Origin: Pectobacterium cacticida
Lineage (GTDB): Bacteria > Pseudomonadota > Gammaproteobacteria > Enterobacterales > Enterobacteriaceae
Assembly: GCF_036885195.1 (NCBI RefSeq)
Contig: NZ_CP133656.1
Location: forward strand, 3,286,001-3,350,000
Length of the DNA: 64,000 nucleotides
Direction of reading: 5' to 3'
The position numbers and the translations under genes were made by a program. The notes beneath the pieces are model-generated. The model was not told the DNA's origin. It made no database searches and saw only the letters and a list, made by a program, of their open reading frames with translations. Positions 36,085 to 45,322 of the stretch are shown here, piece by piece. Position 1 is the first letter of the stretch. The number at the start of each line of letters is the position of its first letter.

Positions 36085-36120
36085 TAAAAACAAAGGTGAT
36101 TAAAAAAATAACCACCTTTA
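36085..36120 (-). terminator. dapB terminator
   Basis: On the minus strand AAAGGTGGTTA pairs with TAATCACCTTT (36109-36119 with 36092-36102; one G-U type mismatch) and is followed by GTTTTTATC. It lies 27 bp after the dapB stop and separates dapB from the carAB promoter. Confidence 0.7.
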
Positions 36121-36146
36121 TCATAAATATACGATATTAAAAAAAA

Positions 36147-36968
36147 CTACAAATCAGCCAGAGAAAGCACATCTCTCATATCAAAGAGCCCACTTTCTTT
36201 CGAGCTAACCCAGATAGCGGCTCTTACTGCACCTTTTGCAAAGGTCATACGACTGGATGCCTTGTGGGTAATCTCGACGCGCTCGCCGATATCAGCAAAC
36301 ATCGCCGTATGCTCACCGACAATATCGCCTGCTCGTACGGTTGCAAATCCAATGCTTTTCGGATCGCGTTCGCCGGTATGACCTTCACGCGCGTACACGG
36401 CGCAAGACTTCAGATCGCGCCCCAGCGCATCGGCAATCGCTTCCCCCATCGCCAGCGCGGTGCCAGACGGCGCATCGACTTTGTGGCGATGGTGTGCTTC
36501 AATGATCTCGATATCGGTATAGTCGCCCATGACCTTGGCGGCTTTTTCCAGCAGCTTCAGCATGACATTGACGCCGACACTGAAGTTCGCAGCAAACACA
36601 ATCCCGATATCCTGCGCCGCCTGCTTAATCGCCGCTTTGCCAGCGTCATCAAAACCGGTTGTTCCAATAATCATGCTCTTACGATGCTGACGGCAGAATG
36701 CCAGATGCGCCAATGTGCCTTCCGGGCGTGTGAAATCGATTAATACATCGAAATCATGCTCTACGGTATCAAGGCTTTCCTTCACAATAATGCCGCTTTT
36801 AGCCAACCCGGAGAGCTCACCGGCATCGCTCCCAATCAGGGACGAACCAGAACGCTCCAGCGCGGCGCCCAATACCACGCCGTCTGTTTGCTCAATAGCC
36901 TGAATTAGCTGGCGTCCCATACGACCGCCAGCCCCTACAACCGCTATACGGATGGTTGAATCCTTCAT
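36147..36968 (-). CDS. dapB: 4-hydroxy-tetrahydrodipicolinate reductase
   Basis: NAD(P)H-dependent reductase in diaminopimelate and lysine synthesis. The start at ATG 36968 gives 273 residues, the E. coli length, beginning MKDSTIRIAVVGAGGRMGRQ; an earlier in-frame ATG would add 11 residues. The nucleotide-binding GAGGRMG, the catalytic EAHHRHKVDAPSGTALAMGE and the C-terminal SRMTFAKGAVRAAIW are all present. In E. coli dapB is controlled by lysine and ArgP; here an ARG-box-like palindrome lies 230 bp upstream. It is followed by carAB in the same direction. Confidence 0.97.
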   Translation of the reverse strand: MKDSTIRIAVVGAGGRMGRQLIQAIEQTDGVVLGAALERSGSSLIGSDAGELSGLAKSGIIVKESLDTVEHDFDVLIDFTRPEGTLAHLAFCRQHRKSMIIGTTGFDDAGKAAIKQAAQDIGIVFAANFSVGVNVMLKLLEKAAKVMGDYTDIEIIEAHHRHKVDAPSGTALAMGEAIADALGRDLKSCAVYAREGHTGERDPKSIGFATVRAGDIVGEHTAMFADIGERVEITHKASSRMTFAKGAVRAAIWVSSKESGLFDMRDVLSLADL

Positions 36969-37309
36969 AAAGTCTCTCTCTTCTTTTAATCCTGACGACA
37001 TAATAATGACATCAGGTTAACGGGCGTTGCGCACTATCGCCAGCGGGATTTGCCGCCAGATGAGAAAATACGGTTTGAAACCACAGAAAATCAGTAAAAC
37101 GGCCTCACTATAACCGGCAGAATGGCGTTTGAAAGCGATGAAAAGCCGTAAGGCATTTGAAAACAGACAAGGAAGGTCAAAAATAAACCACACACCGTAA
37201 TGCATAAAAATTCATTTTTATGCATTAATACTGTCATGGGTGAATACAAGCAGATAAAGCGGAAGGGAATAACAGCAATAGCGCTGAAGCCCTATCGCAA
37301 GAAACAGCC
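36969..37309. other. Intergenic region dapB-ispH
   Basis: A 341-bp stretch without a supported gene. E. coli has rihC between ispH and dapB; it is missing here. A 62-codon minus-strand frame (37017-37205) has no recognisable domain and starts inside the palindrome at 37199-37226, so I do not call it. Confidence 0.6.
37199..37226. repeat. 28-bp palindrome with ARG-box-like sequence
   Basis: Perfect 13-bp inverted repeat AATGCATAAAAAT / ATTTTTATGCATT around a TC centre. Its left 18 bases (AATGCATAAAAATTCATT) fit the ArgR consensus with one mismatch. It lies upstream of dapB and downstream of ispH. Function is inferred only. Confidence 0.6.
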
Positions 37310-38260
37310 CTAATCGAGCTGTTTAACTTCAACACGCAGTTCTTTCGGCACTTCAAAAACAATGTTTTCTTCACGGCCCTGCATTTCAACCGCAACCTCA
37401 CCGCCTAACGCTTTTAAACGTTGAATCACCTGTTGCACTAAGATATCCGGCGCCGATGCGCCAGCGGTAACGCCGACATGCGAAGCGCCTTCAACCCAGG
37501 ACTCCTGAATATCATCCGCTGAATCTATCAGATAAGCCGCTTTACCCGCTCTTTGCGCCAGTTCAGCAAGACGATTGGAGTTTGAGGAATTTTTAGATCC
37601 CACAACAAACACAACATCCGCTTTATCTGACAGGTAGCGAACGGCCTCCTGACGATTAGTCGTGGCATAACAGATGTCATCTTTACGCGGCCCAACAATC
37701 TGTGGGAAACGCTCACGCAAGGCATCAATCACCGCATAGGTGTCATCGACAGAAAGCGTGGTTTGCGTCATAAAGCACAGATTACTTTCATCTTTTACCT
37801 GCAACTGCCAGACATCCTCTGGGGACTCGACCAGATACATACCGCCCTTCGCATTGCTGTACTGCCCCATCGTCCCTTCAACTTCAGGGTGCCCGGCATG
37901 CCCGATAAGGATGGCTTCAACCCCTTTCTTACTGGCTCTGGCTACTTCCATGTGCACTTTAGTCACCAGTGGACAGGTCGCATCAAAAACCGTCAGGTCA
38001 CGGTTTTTGGCTTCATTACGTACCGCTTGCGAAACACCATGCGCGGAGAAGATCAGAATTGCGCCATCGGGCACCTCTTCAATCTGCTCAATGAAAATCG
38101 CGCCGCGTTCACGTAATCCATTGACCACATAGCGATTATGTACCACTTCATGGCGAACGTAGATTGGCGTACCAAAAAGCTCTAGCGCACGCTCTACAAT
38201 GCTGATCGCACGATCGACGCCGGCACAGAAGCCGCGCGGATTAGCTAGCAGGATCTGCAT
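37310..38260 (-). CDS. ispH: 4-hydroxy-3-methylbut-2-enyl diphosphate reductase
   Basis: Last enzyme of the non-mevalonate isoprenoid pathway: a 4Fe-4S protein that turns HMBPP into IPP and DMAPP. It has 316 residues as in E. coli. The three cluster cysteines are in NPRGFCAGVDRAI (Cys12), DATCPLVTKVH (Cys96) and DICYATTNRQ (Cys197). The catalytic Glu region GHAGHPEVEGTMGQY is intact. It overlaps fkpB by 20 bp at the end of the ribF-ileS-lspA-fkpB-ispH operon. Confidence 0.97.
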   Translation of the reverse strand: MQILLANPRGFCAGVDRAISIVERALELFGTPIYVRHEVVHNRYVVNGLRERGAIFIEQIEEVPDGAILIFSAHGVSQAVRNEAKNRDLTVFDATCPLVTKVHMEVARASKKGVEAILIGHAGHPEVEGTMGQYSNAKGGMYLVESPEDVWQLQVKDESNLCFMTQTTLSVDDTYAVIDALRERFPQIVGPRKDDICYATTNRQEAVRYLSDKADVVFVVGSKNSSNSNRLAELAQRAGKAAYLIDSADDIQESWVEGASHVGVTAGASAPDILVQQVIQRLKALGGEVAVEMQGREENIVFEVPKELRVEVKQLD

Positions 38261-38714
38261 AGGAAGCCTCCTGTTGTACGGGATCGATATCTAGCACCTC
38301 AAGATCGAAGGTAATGGCCTGACCGGATAGCGGGTGATTGAAATCTACCGTCACCGACTCTTCGGTCACATCACGGATAATCCCGGGCATATCATTCCCG
38401 CCAACGCCGCTGAACAACATAATCGTCCCCACATCCGGCACACCGGTTTGCGCAAAATCGCGCCGCAAGAAGAACTGGATCAGGTCCGGGTTAGTCGCGC
38501 CAAAAGCCGACTCAGGCGGTAGCGTAAACGTGCGCTTATCACCACGCTTTAATCCCAGCAGGTGTTGTTCCAATGCGTCAGACAGACTACCGTCGCCAAG
38601 GCGAAACAGGGCGGGTTTCCCGCGCTCACGCGTAGATTCTGCCGTCGAACCATCCGCCAGCGTGAGAATAAAATGCACTAGCAACGCGCTGTTATGCTGC
38701 ACAATCTCAGACAT
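38241..38714 (-). CDS. fkpB: FKBP-type peptidyl-prolyl cis-trans isomerase FkpB
   Basis: SlyD-like FKBP isomerase with an inserted chaperone flap, cytosolic. It has 157 residues (E. coli 149). The FKBP half is split by the insert, with GKPALFRLGDGSLSDALEQHL and GLKRGDKRTFTLPPESAFG before it and VDFNHPLSGQAITFDLEV after it. ATG 38714 overlaps the lspA stop (TGATG) behind AAGGGGCG; the TTG one codon upstream is less likely. The position between lspA and ispH is conserved in enterobacteria. Confidence 0.94.
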   Translation of the reverse strand: MSEIVQHNSALLVHFILTLADGSTAESTRERGKPALFRLGDGSLSDALEQHLLGLKRGDKRTFTLPPESAFGATNPDLIQFFLRRDFAQTGVPDVGTIMLFSGVGGNDMPGIIRDVTEESVTVDFNHPLSGQAITFDLEVLDIDPVQQEASYADPAS

Positions 38715-39223
38715 CAACGCCCCTTTTGCTTAACGGTATCCGTGTCCTGCTTACCAAGGAACCCTTCCAAAACGATAAGCGCCGCACCAATACAGATGGC
38801 GGTATCGGCAAGATTAAACGTGGCAAAGTGCCAGTCACCGACATAGAAGTCGATAAAATCGACGACAAATCCGTGCCATGTCCGGTCGAATAGATTACCC
38901 AACGCGCCACCGATAATGAGTGAGTACGCCATGTTATTTAACCACTGTTTTGCGCTGCCTCGGTACATCATCACCAGCAGGGCAACCACTATCGCAATGG
39001 CGATACCGGCGAAGAACCAGCGTTGCCAACCGCCCTTATCCGCCAGAAAGCTAAATGCCGCACCGTAGTTACGCGCATAGTGCAGATTCAGAGAAGGCAT
39101 GACCGGCACCGTCTCCCCCAGCGCAAAGTGCGCGAGGATCCACTGCTTACTGCCAAGGTCAATCACTAAAACCAGTAGCGCTAGCCAGAGCCAGCGCAAT
39201 CCACTCGAACAGATGTTATTCAT
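38714..39223 (-). CDS. lspA: Lipoprotein signal peptidase
   Basis: Aspartic membrane protease that removes lipoprotein signal peptides after lipidation by Lgt; target of globomycin. The 169-residue protein (E. coli 164) has four membrane segments. The catalytic aspartates are in GGALGNLFDRTWHGFVVDF and FNLADTAICIGA. Its ATG overlaps the ileS stop by one base, and fkpB starts at its own stop, so the operon is tightly coupled. Confidence 0.96.
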   Translation of the reverse strand: MNNICSSGLRWLWLALLVLVIDLGSKQWILAHFALGETVPVMPSLNLHYARNYGAAFSFLADKGGWQRWFFAGIAIAIVVALLVMMYRGSAKQWLNNMAYSLIIGGALGNLFDRTWHGFVVDFIDFYVGDWHFATFNLADTAICIGAALIVLEGFLGKQDTDTVKQKGR

Positions 39224-42036
39224 CAGACAAATTTACGCTCTTCGCCATCGCCGCCGATGTTAGTCGCACAGCGACCACACACTTCAGGATAGTCAGTATG
39301 GCTACCGATATCCGTTTCGTAATGCCAGCAGCGAGGACACTTGTGCCCTTCCGCCTCACTTAAGGCAATTTTCAATCCGTCGAGTTCCGTCGCCTGTGCG
39401 CTTTGCGGCGCATTTTCATAACGATCCACCTGCGCTTTTGAGGTTAACAGCGCAAAATGCAATTCTTGGCGTAACTGGTTCAATTTCCCTGCCAGGTTAG
39501 CGTCGGCATACAGCGTGACGGAAGCCTCCAGCGAACCACCGATGCGTTTATCATTTCGTGCCTGCTCGATAACTTTGTTTACTTCGCCACGGACTTTCAG
39601 GATATCAGCCCAGAACGCATCGTTCATGGTTTCCGCAGCATCCAGCGCAAACAGGCCGTCATACCACTCTTCGGTAAATACGTACGGCGCACGTTCGCCC
39701 GGTAGATAGCTCCAAATCTCATCGGCGGTGAAGGACATAATCGGCGCCATCCAACGCACCAGCGCTTCTGAGATATGGTATAGCGCAGTCTGGCAGCTAC
39801 GGCGCGCAACGCTGTCGCTTTTTGCTGTGTACTGGCGGTCTTTAATGATATCCAGATAGAACGACCCCATTTCTACCGAGCAGAACTGCATCAGACGCTG
39901 TACCACACGATGGAAATCATAGCTTTCATACGCGTCGAGGATTTCGTCCTGCGCCGCTTTTGCACAGCCCACCGCCCAGCGATCCAATACCACCATGTCT
40001 TCAGGTTTCACGCTGTCTTTGCGTGGATCAAAGCCATTCAGGTTCGCCAATAGGAAACGCGCGGTGTTACGTATGCGACGATAGGCATCGGCGGAGCGCT
40101 TCAGAATCTCATCGGAGACGGCAATTTCACCGGAGTAATCTGTTGAACCAATCCACAGGCGTAAAATGTCTGCCCCCAGTTTGTTCATCACGTCCTGCGG
40201 GCTTACGGTGTTGCCAATCGACTTGGACATCTTGCGGCCCTGACCATCAACGGTGAAACCGTGAGTCAGCACCTGACGATAAGGCGCTTTGCCTTTAATC
40301 GCCGTGGAGATCATTAAAGAAGACATAAACCAGCCGCGATGCTGATCCGACCCCTCCAAGTACATATCCGCCGCGTGGCCGCCGAATTCGGGACGAACAT
40401 CCACGACGGACGCATGCGTCGATCCCGAATCGAACCACACATCCAGCGTATCCGGCACTTTAACGTAGTTATCCGCATCGGCACCTAGTACCTCCGCCGG
40501 ATCGAGATCCCACCATGCCTGAATACCGTCGACTTCAACACGTTTTGCCACCGCTTCAATCAGTTCGGCAGTACGCGGATGCAGTTCTTCTGTCTCTTTG
40601 TGGACAAACAGTGACATTGGCACCCCCCAGGTACGCTGGCGGGAGATACACCAATCTGGACGGTTGGCAACCATCGCTTCGATACGCGCCTGACCCCAAT
40701 CCGGGATCCACTGTACGCCTTTAATTTCTGCCAAGGACTGCTTGCGCAGACCTCGTTGATCCATACTGATAAACCATTGCGGCGTGGCGCGAAAAATGAT
40801 CGGCGATTTATGACGCCAGCAGCACGGGTAACTGTGCTGTAATTTCTCTACATGTAGCAGGGCGCCTTTTTCACGCAGAATATCGACAATCTGGTCGTTC
40901 GCCTTGAAAACGAACTTGCCATCCAGTTCAGGATAGGTGCCGCTCAGGTAGCAGCCGTTCGGCCCCACGGGGTTGGCAATTTCCAGATTGTATTTTTGGC
41001 TAATTACATAGTCGTCAGGGCCGTGGCCACCGGCGGTGTGTACTGCACCAGTACCCGCATCCAGCGTCACATGGTCGCCCAGAATCGCCGGCACGTCAAA
41101 ATCCAGGAACGGATGTTTGAAACGCAGTAACTCAAGATCGGCTCCCTTGCAATCACCCAAGACTGCCCACTGAGTCACGCCAATGCGTTGCATTACGCTT
41201 TCAACCAGATCGGCTGCCAGAATCAGCGCTTGCCCGTCAATTTGCACCAGTTGATAATCAAACGCCGCATTTAACGAGATCGCACGGTTTGCTGGCAGCG
41301 TCCACGGGGTCGTCGTCCAAATCACCAGCGAAACCGGGCCTTCAACGCTAAGTACGCCAAATTTGGCTAAAACCGCTGCAACATCGCTGGCGTTAAACGC
41401 GACATCAATGGAAGGAGACGTTTTATCGTAGTATTCCACTTCCGCTTCCGCCAGCGCGGAACCACAGTCGGCGCACCAATGAACCGGTTTAGCCCCTTTA
41501 TGCAGATGCCCGTTCTCAATGATGCGACCCAACGCGCGAATAATATTGGCTTCGGTCTTGAAGTCCATCGTCAGGTAAGGATGATCCCAATCGCCCAGTA
41601 CGCCTAGACGAATAAAGTCGGCTTTCTGACCCGCAACCTGCTCTGCCGCATATTTACGGCACTCAGCGCGAAATTCGGCGGCGCTGACTTTCTCACCCGG
41701 CTTGCCGATCAACTGCTCAACCTTTAGCTCAATCGGCAGGCCGTGGCAGTCCCAGCCCGGTACATAGGGCGAATCGTAACCAGACAACCCCTTAGATTTA
41801 ACGATAATATCTTTCAGAATCTTGTTAACTGAGTGACCAATGTGAATACTGCCATTCGCATAGGGAGGGCCATCGTGCAGAATGAACGTTTTTTTACCCT
41901 TTTTGGCACGGCGAATAATCCCGTATAAATCCTGCTCATACCAGCGTTTCAACATGCCAGGTTCGCGCTTGGCCAGATCGCCACGCATCGGGAACCCTGT
42001 TTCCGGTAAATTCAGGGTTGTCTTATAGTCACTCAT
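39223..42036 (-). CDS. ileS: Isoleucyl-tRNA synthetase
   Basis: Charges tRNA-Ile and edits valine. At 937 residues (E. coli 938) it is a class I synthetase with the HIGH motif in PPYANGSIHIGHSVNK (about residue 64), the CP1 editing domain, KMSKS in GRKMSKSIGN (about 600) and a C-terminal zinc site in CPRCWHYE and CGRC. This is the ordinary bacterial type, not the mupirocin-resistant eukaryote-like form. It follows ribF by 31 bp. Confidence 0.98.
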   Translation of the reverse strand: MSDYKTTLNLPETGFPMRGDLAKREPGMLKRWYEQDLYGIIRRAKKGKKTFILHDGPPYANGSIHIGHSVNKILKDIIVKSKGLSGYDSPYVPGWDCHGLPIELKVEQLIGKPGEKVSAAEFRAECRKYAAEQVAGQKADFIRLGVLGDWDHPYLTMDFKTEANIIRALGRIIENGHLHKGAKPVHWCADCGSALAEAEVEYYDKTSPSIDVAFNASDVAAVLAKFGVLSVEGPVSLVIWTTTPWTLPANRAISLNAAFDYQLVQIDGQALILAADLVESVMQRIGVTQWAVLGDCKGADLELLRFKHPFLDFDVPAILGDHVTLDAGTGAVHTAGGHGPDDYVISQKYNLEIANPVGPNGCYLSGTYPELDGKFVFKANDQIVDILREKGALLHVEKLQHSYPCCWRHKSPIIFRATPQWFISMDQRGLRKQSLAEIKGVQWIPDWGQARIEAMVANRPDWCISRQRTWGVPMSLFVHKETEELHPRTAELIEAVAKRVEVDGIQAWWDLDPAEVLGADADNYVKVPDTLDVWFDSGSTHASVVDVRPEFGGHAADMYLEGSDQHRGWFMSSLMISTAIKGKAPYRQVLTHGFTVDGQGRKMSKSIGNTVSPQDVMNKLGADILRLWIGSTDYSGEIAVSDEILKRSADAYRRIRNTARFLLANLNGFDPRKDSVKPEDMVVLDRWAVGCAKAAQDEILDAYESYDFHRVVQRLMQFCSVEMGSFYLDIIKDRQYTAKSDSVARRSCQTALYHISEALVRWMAPIMSFTADEIWSYLPGERAPYVFTEEWYDGLFALDAAETMNDAFWADILKVRGEVNKVIEQARNDKRIGGSLEASVTLYADANLAGKLNQLRQELHFALLTSKAQVDRYENAPQSAQATELDGLKIALSEAEGHKCPRCWHYETDIGSHTDYPEVCGRCATNIGGDGEERKFV

Positions 42037-42067
42037 TAGATTCTCGATTTCGTTTCGGCTAGAAAAA

Positions 42068-43009
42068 TTAAACTGGTGTCTTTAGCCCAAAAAACGTCCG
42101 GGCCGTCACCACATCATCGGCGATTTGCTGTTTTAACGCCTCAAGCGAAGCAAAACGCTGCTCATTACGGATCTTTTTACGCAATACGACTTCAATATGA
42201 CGACCATACAAGTCCATCGTCACATCCAGTAAATGCACTTCGAGCTGTTGGCGTTTGTCGCCGTTTACGGTCGGACGCGTGCCAATATTAGCCACGCCCG
42301 GTAACGGTTCTTGCGCCACCCCGTAAACACAGACGGCATAGACGCCACTCACAGGAGAAACCTGACGTTTCAGCGGCAAGTTGGCAGTCGGGAACCCAAT
42401 CGTCCGCCCCAACTCTTTACCATGCTCCACCCGCCCCGAAATGGAATACGGGTGACCGAGAAGACTCTCCGCAAGTTCAAGCTCATCATGGCTGAGCGCC
42501 TCCCGCACGGCGGTACTACTCACCCGTTTACCGCCATTACAAAATGAATCAGTGCTGATGACATCAAATCCCGCCGCTTGACCAGCCTTCTGTAATAACA
42601 GGAAATCGCCCTGACGACCAGCCCCAAAACGGAAGTCATCCCCGACAACCAGAAACTTCACACCCAATGCCTTTACCAACAGTGAAGCGACAAACGTCTC
42701 GGCGTCATTAGCAGCAAAACGTGCATCAAACCGAACACAGAGCAGAAAATCCACGCCTGCCTGCGCCAGATATTTCACCTTGTCACGCAAGCGCGTCAAT
42801 CGTGCCGGCGCTCTTTCCGCAGCGAAAAGTTCCAACGGTTGTGGCTCAAAAATCATCACCATCACCGGCAACCCACGAGCGTGCCCTTCCTGCTTTAACC
42901 GTTCAAGTAGCATTTGGTGTCCAAGGTGCACGCCGTCAAAATTACCAATAGTGAGCACACAACCGTAATGCTGTGCCCGAAGATTGTGTATACCGCGAAT
43001 TAGCTGCAT
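42068..43009 (-). CDS. ribF: Bifunctional riboflavin kinase / FAD synthetase
   Basis: Phosphorylates riboflavin to FMN and adenylates FMN to FAD. It has 313 residues, as in E. coli. The N-terminal nucleotidyltransferase domain carries TIGNFDGVHLGHQMLL and VVGDDFRFGAGRQGDF; the C-terminal kinase domain has GRTIGFPTANLPL and GVANIGTRPTV. It is the first gene of the operon with ileS, and is divergent from rpsT. Confidence 0.97.
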   Translation of the reverse strand: MQLIRGIHNLRAQHYGCVLTIGNFDGVHLGHQMLLERLKQEGHARGLPVMVMIFEPQPLELFAAERAPARLTRLRDKVKYLAQAGVDFLLCVRFDARFAANDAETFVASLLVKALGVKFLVVGDDFRFGAGRQGDFLLLQKAGQAAGFDVISTDSFCNGGKRVSSTAVREALSHDELELAESLLGHPYSISGRVEHGKELGRTIGFPTANLPLKRQVSPVSGVYAVCVYGVAQEPLPGVANIGTRPTVNGDKRQQLEVHLLDVTMDLYGRHIEVVLRKKIRNEQRFASLEALKQQIADDVVTARTFFGLKTPV

Positions 43010-43430
43010 GGCTGGCCCAAACAGAGGGTTAATATTATGGAAATCGGCGGATTATACCTTGTACAGCGAATAAGGTTAACCCGCGATTCGCGCCTTTTAC
43101 ACCCCTTAAGAAGCGCACGATATTTGTACGTTATTTAGCCAAACCATCCACCGAGCGTGGTGATGCGCTGAATATCGTAATAACGAGGCCCTTGGGAGGG
43201 CGATTTTTACCAACGATCGTTAGCGTTTTATCAAATTCAGAATGAATTTATGATGCGAAAGACTGTATTCCACCGCGTGAAGCTGTTAAAATCCTGCGCC
43301 ATCACAACGTAACAGGCGTCGACGTACAAACGACGCTTATTTGCACAAATCCATTGACAAACGAAGGCTAAACGAGCATATTCCACGGCCTTTGAATTGT
43401 CCTCGATTGAATATATTTGGGAGTTGGACC
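43010..43430. other. Divergent ribF / rpsT promoter region
   Basis: A 421-bp region with no gene that I can support (E. coli has the small yaaY here). It ends with the strong rpsT promoter and a conserved leader. A palindrome AACGATCGTT near 43214 is too short to interpret. Confidence 0.6.
43354..43382 (+). promoter_or_regulatory. rpsT promoter
   Basis: Consensus -35 TTGACA (43354-43359), 17-bp spacer and CATATT (43377-43382). The bases from the -35 box to the start codon closely resemble the E. coli rpsT P2 promoter and leader (CGAAGGCTAAA, CCTTTGAATTGTCC, GGGAGTTGGACC). Confidence 0.88.
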
Positions 43431-43694
43431 TTGGCTAATATCAAATCAGCTAAGAAACGCGCCGTACAATCCGAGAAGCGCCGTAAGCATAACGCAAGCC
43501 GTCGCTCTATGATGCGTACTTTCATCAAGAAAGTATATGCGGCGATCGCGACTGGTGATAAAGAAGCGGCACAGAAAGCGTTTAATGATATGCAACCGAT
43601 CGTGGATCGCCAGGCAAGTAAAGGCCTGATCCATAAAAATAAAGCTGCACGTCATAAATCCAATCTGGTTGCGCGCATCAACGCCATGCAATAA
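43431..43694 (+). CDS. rpsT: 30S ribosomal protein S20
   Basis: Primary-binding protein of the 30S subunit body. Starting at TTG 43431 it has 87 residues, the E. coli length, beginning MANIKSAKKRAVQSEKRRKH. E. coli rpsT also uses TTG, which takes part in translational autocontrol by S20. The ribosome-binding site GGGAG lies at 43420-43424. A longer in-frame reading from an upstream ATG (43341) passes through the promoter and is not real. A strong terminator follows 26 bp after the stop. Confidence 0.97.
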   Translation: MANIKSAKKRAVQSEKRRKHNASRRSMMRTFIKKVYAAIATGDKEAAQKAFNDMQPIVDRQASKGLIHKNKAARHKSNLVARINAMQ

Positions 43695-43720
43695 TTACGC
43701 TTTCGCGTATTCTTGCTAAG

Positions 43721-43747
43721 AAAAACCGGCCTAGGCCGGTTTTTTTG
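43721..43747 (+). terminator. rpsT terminator
   Basis: AAAAACCGGC-CTAG-GCCGGTTTTTT: GC-rich stem followed by at least seven T residues; classical intrinsic terminator. Confidence 0.93.
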
Positions 43748-43942
43748 CGCCTGTAGATTACAAATAAATGTGAGTTACCATTACCTCCCCGTGCTTTCAG
43801 CGAAAAGCGCGGAGAAATACGCATGACACACGTGCTGTACCGTCGGCAAGGGAACCTGACTGATAAACCTGCCAGAAATAATAGCGATGATTAAAATTTA
43901 AGTGAGACACATTTGTCTCATCTTCATACTGCTGGCAGAGCG

Positions 43943-45139
43943 CTACCGCTTACACGACTGAATCACGGTGGCTGACTTAGGCAACACCCCGCGTAATGCC
44001 ATATAGCCCAGCAGTGCCGCCAGCCCCGACGCCAGTAAGATCCCTAATTTGGCATAGATAATTAATTCTGCGTCACTGTCAGAAAATGCCAACAGCGTAA
44101 TAAATATCGACATGGTAAAACCGATACCGCATAACACGGATACTGCCGCGATCTGGCGAAAGCGCACACCAGCAGGCAACCGCGCGTATCCCAGCCGTAA
44201 AGTTAACCAACTGAGCAAGGTTATGCCCAATGGCTTACCAAGTAATAACCCGGCTGCAATCCCCAGGCTCAAAGGGGAAAATAGTTTCTCCAGGAGAATT
44301 CCCTGTAATACGATACCCGCGTTGACGAAGGCAAATAGGGGAATAATCAGAAAGGCGACCCATGCCTGTAAGCCATGTTCCAACGTAGTCGCAGGAGAGG
44401 GTTCCCCGTCAGATGTCCGCAAAGGAATGAAGAACCCGACAATCACGCCAGCCAACGTCGCGTGAACCCCGCATTTCAGAATACAGACCCAGAGGACAAT
44501 TCCGACGAGTAAATAAGCCGAGGTTGTCCTCACTTGTTGCCTGTTTAGGTAAGCGAGCACCGCAATCGCGACTAGTGCGCCGTACAGCGCCGGCCAAAAG
44601 ATTTGCTTGGTATAAAACAACGCGATAATCAGGATCGCGCCGAGATCATCAATGATAGCCAGTGCTAACAAGAAGACTTTTAGCCCGGCGGGCACGCGTC
44701 TACCCAATAATGTGAGCACGCCGATGGCGAATGCAATATCTGTCGCCGTGGGAATCGCCCAGCCAACGCGTGTAATCTCATCATTTGCATTAAAAAGCAA
44801 AAAGAGTAAAGCAGGGAAAATCATTCCCCCCATTGCCGCAGCCAGAGGCAACATCGCCTGCTGACGACTGGCTAACGTTCCCTCTATTAACTCGCGTTTG
44901 ACTTCCAGACCAATCAGCAGGAAGAAAATCGCCATCAGGCCATCGTTAATCCACAATAGTAGATTCTTGTTGATTTCCAGTGCGCCAAACCGCATCTCCA
45001 CAGGCATCATCAGAAACTGCTGATAACCCGCCGCCGTCACCGACCAATTGGCAAATACAATGGCTAAAACCGTGGTCATCATTAGCATCACGCCAGCCGC
45101 CGCATCCAGCCGAATAAAGCGCCGAATCATTGTTATCAT
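43943..45139 (-). CDS. nhaA: Na+/H+ antiporter NhaA
   Basis: Electrogenic inner-membrane antiporter (two H+ in, one Na+ out) for sodium and alkaline pH tolerance. The 398-residue protein has about 12 membrane segments. The transport aspartates are in IPTATDIAFAIGVL and LAIIDDLGAILI, and the late KLGILLASG contains the essential Lys of segment X. ATG 45139 is used; an ATG three codons later is possible. Unlike E. coli there is no nhaR regulator gene beside it. It lies between rpsT and dnaJ. Confidence 0.95.
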   Translation of the reverse strand: MITMIRRFIRLDAAAGVMLMMTTVLAIVFANWSVTAAGYQQFLMMPVEMRFGALEINKNLLLWINDGLMAIFFLLIGLEVKRELIEGTLASRQQAMLPLAAAMGGMIFPALLFLLFNANDEITRVGWAIPTATDIAFAIGVLTLLGRRVPAGLKVFLLALAIIDDLGAILIIALFYTKQIFWPALYGALVAIAVLAYLNRQQVRTTSAYLLVGIVLWVCILKCGVHATLAGVIVGFFIPLRTSDGEPSPATTLEHGLQAWVAFLIIPLFAFVNAGIVLQGILLEKLFSPLSLGIAAGLLLGKPLGITLLSWLTLRLGYARLPAGVRFRQIAAVSVLCGIGFTMSIFITLLAFSDSDAELIIYAKLGILLASGLAALLGYMALRGVLPKSATVIQSCKR

Positions 45140-45286
45140 TCACTTAATCTCCCATTAGGCGCGGACGCCAATACGCAGTGTCCGCATTATTGTCGGCAAG
45201 GTTACACAATCCAACAATTCGTTAAAAGCAGATTAAATCTGGATTATTTTTCGTAAAACCGAATAGTTAGGTTAAGTGCAGAAAGA

Positions 45287-45322
45287 CAAAAAGGCCGGTA
45301 GGTTTACCCTATCGGCCTTTTT
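45287..45322 (-). terminator. dnaKJ terminator
   Basis: AAAAAGGCCGGTAGG-TTTACC-CTATCGGCCTTTTT inverted repeat, 23 bp after the dnaJ stop; U-rich on the minus strand. Confidence 0.88.

Noticed and set aside
37017..37205. 62-codon minus-strand ORF between dapB and ispH
   Set aside because: No family resemblance, no ribosome-binding site, and its start codon lies inside the 28-bp palindrome.
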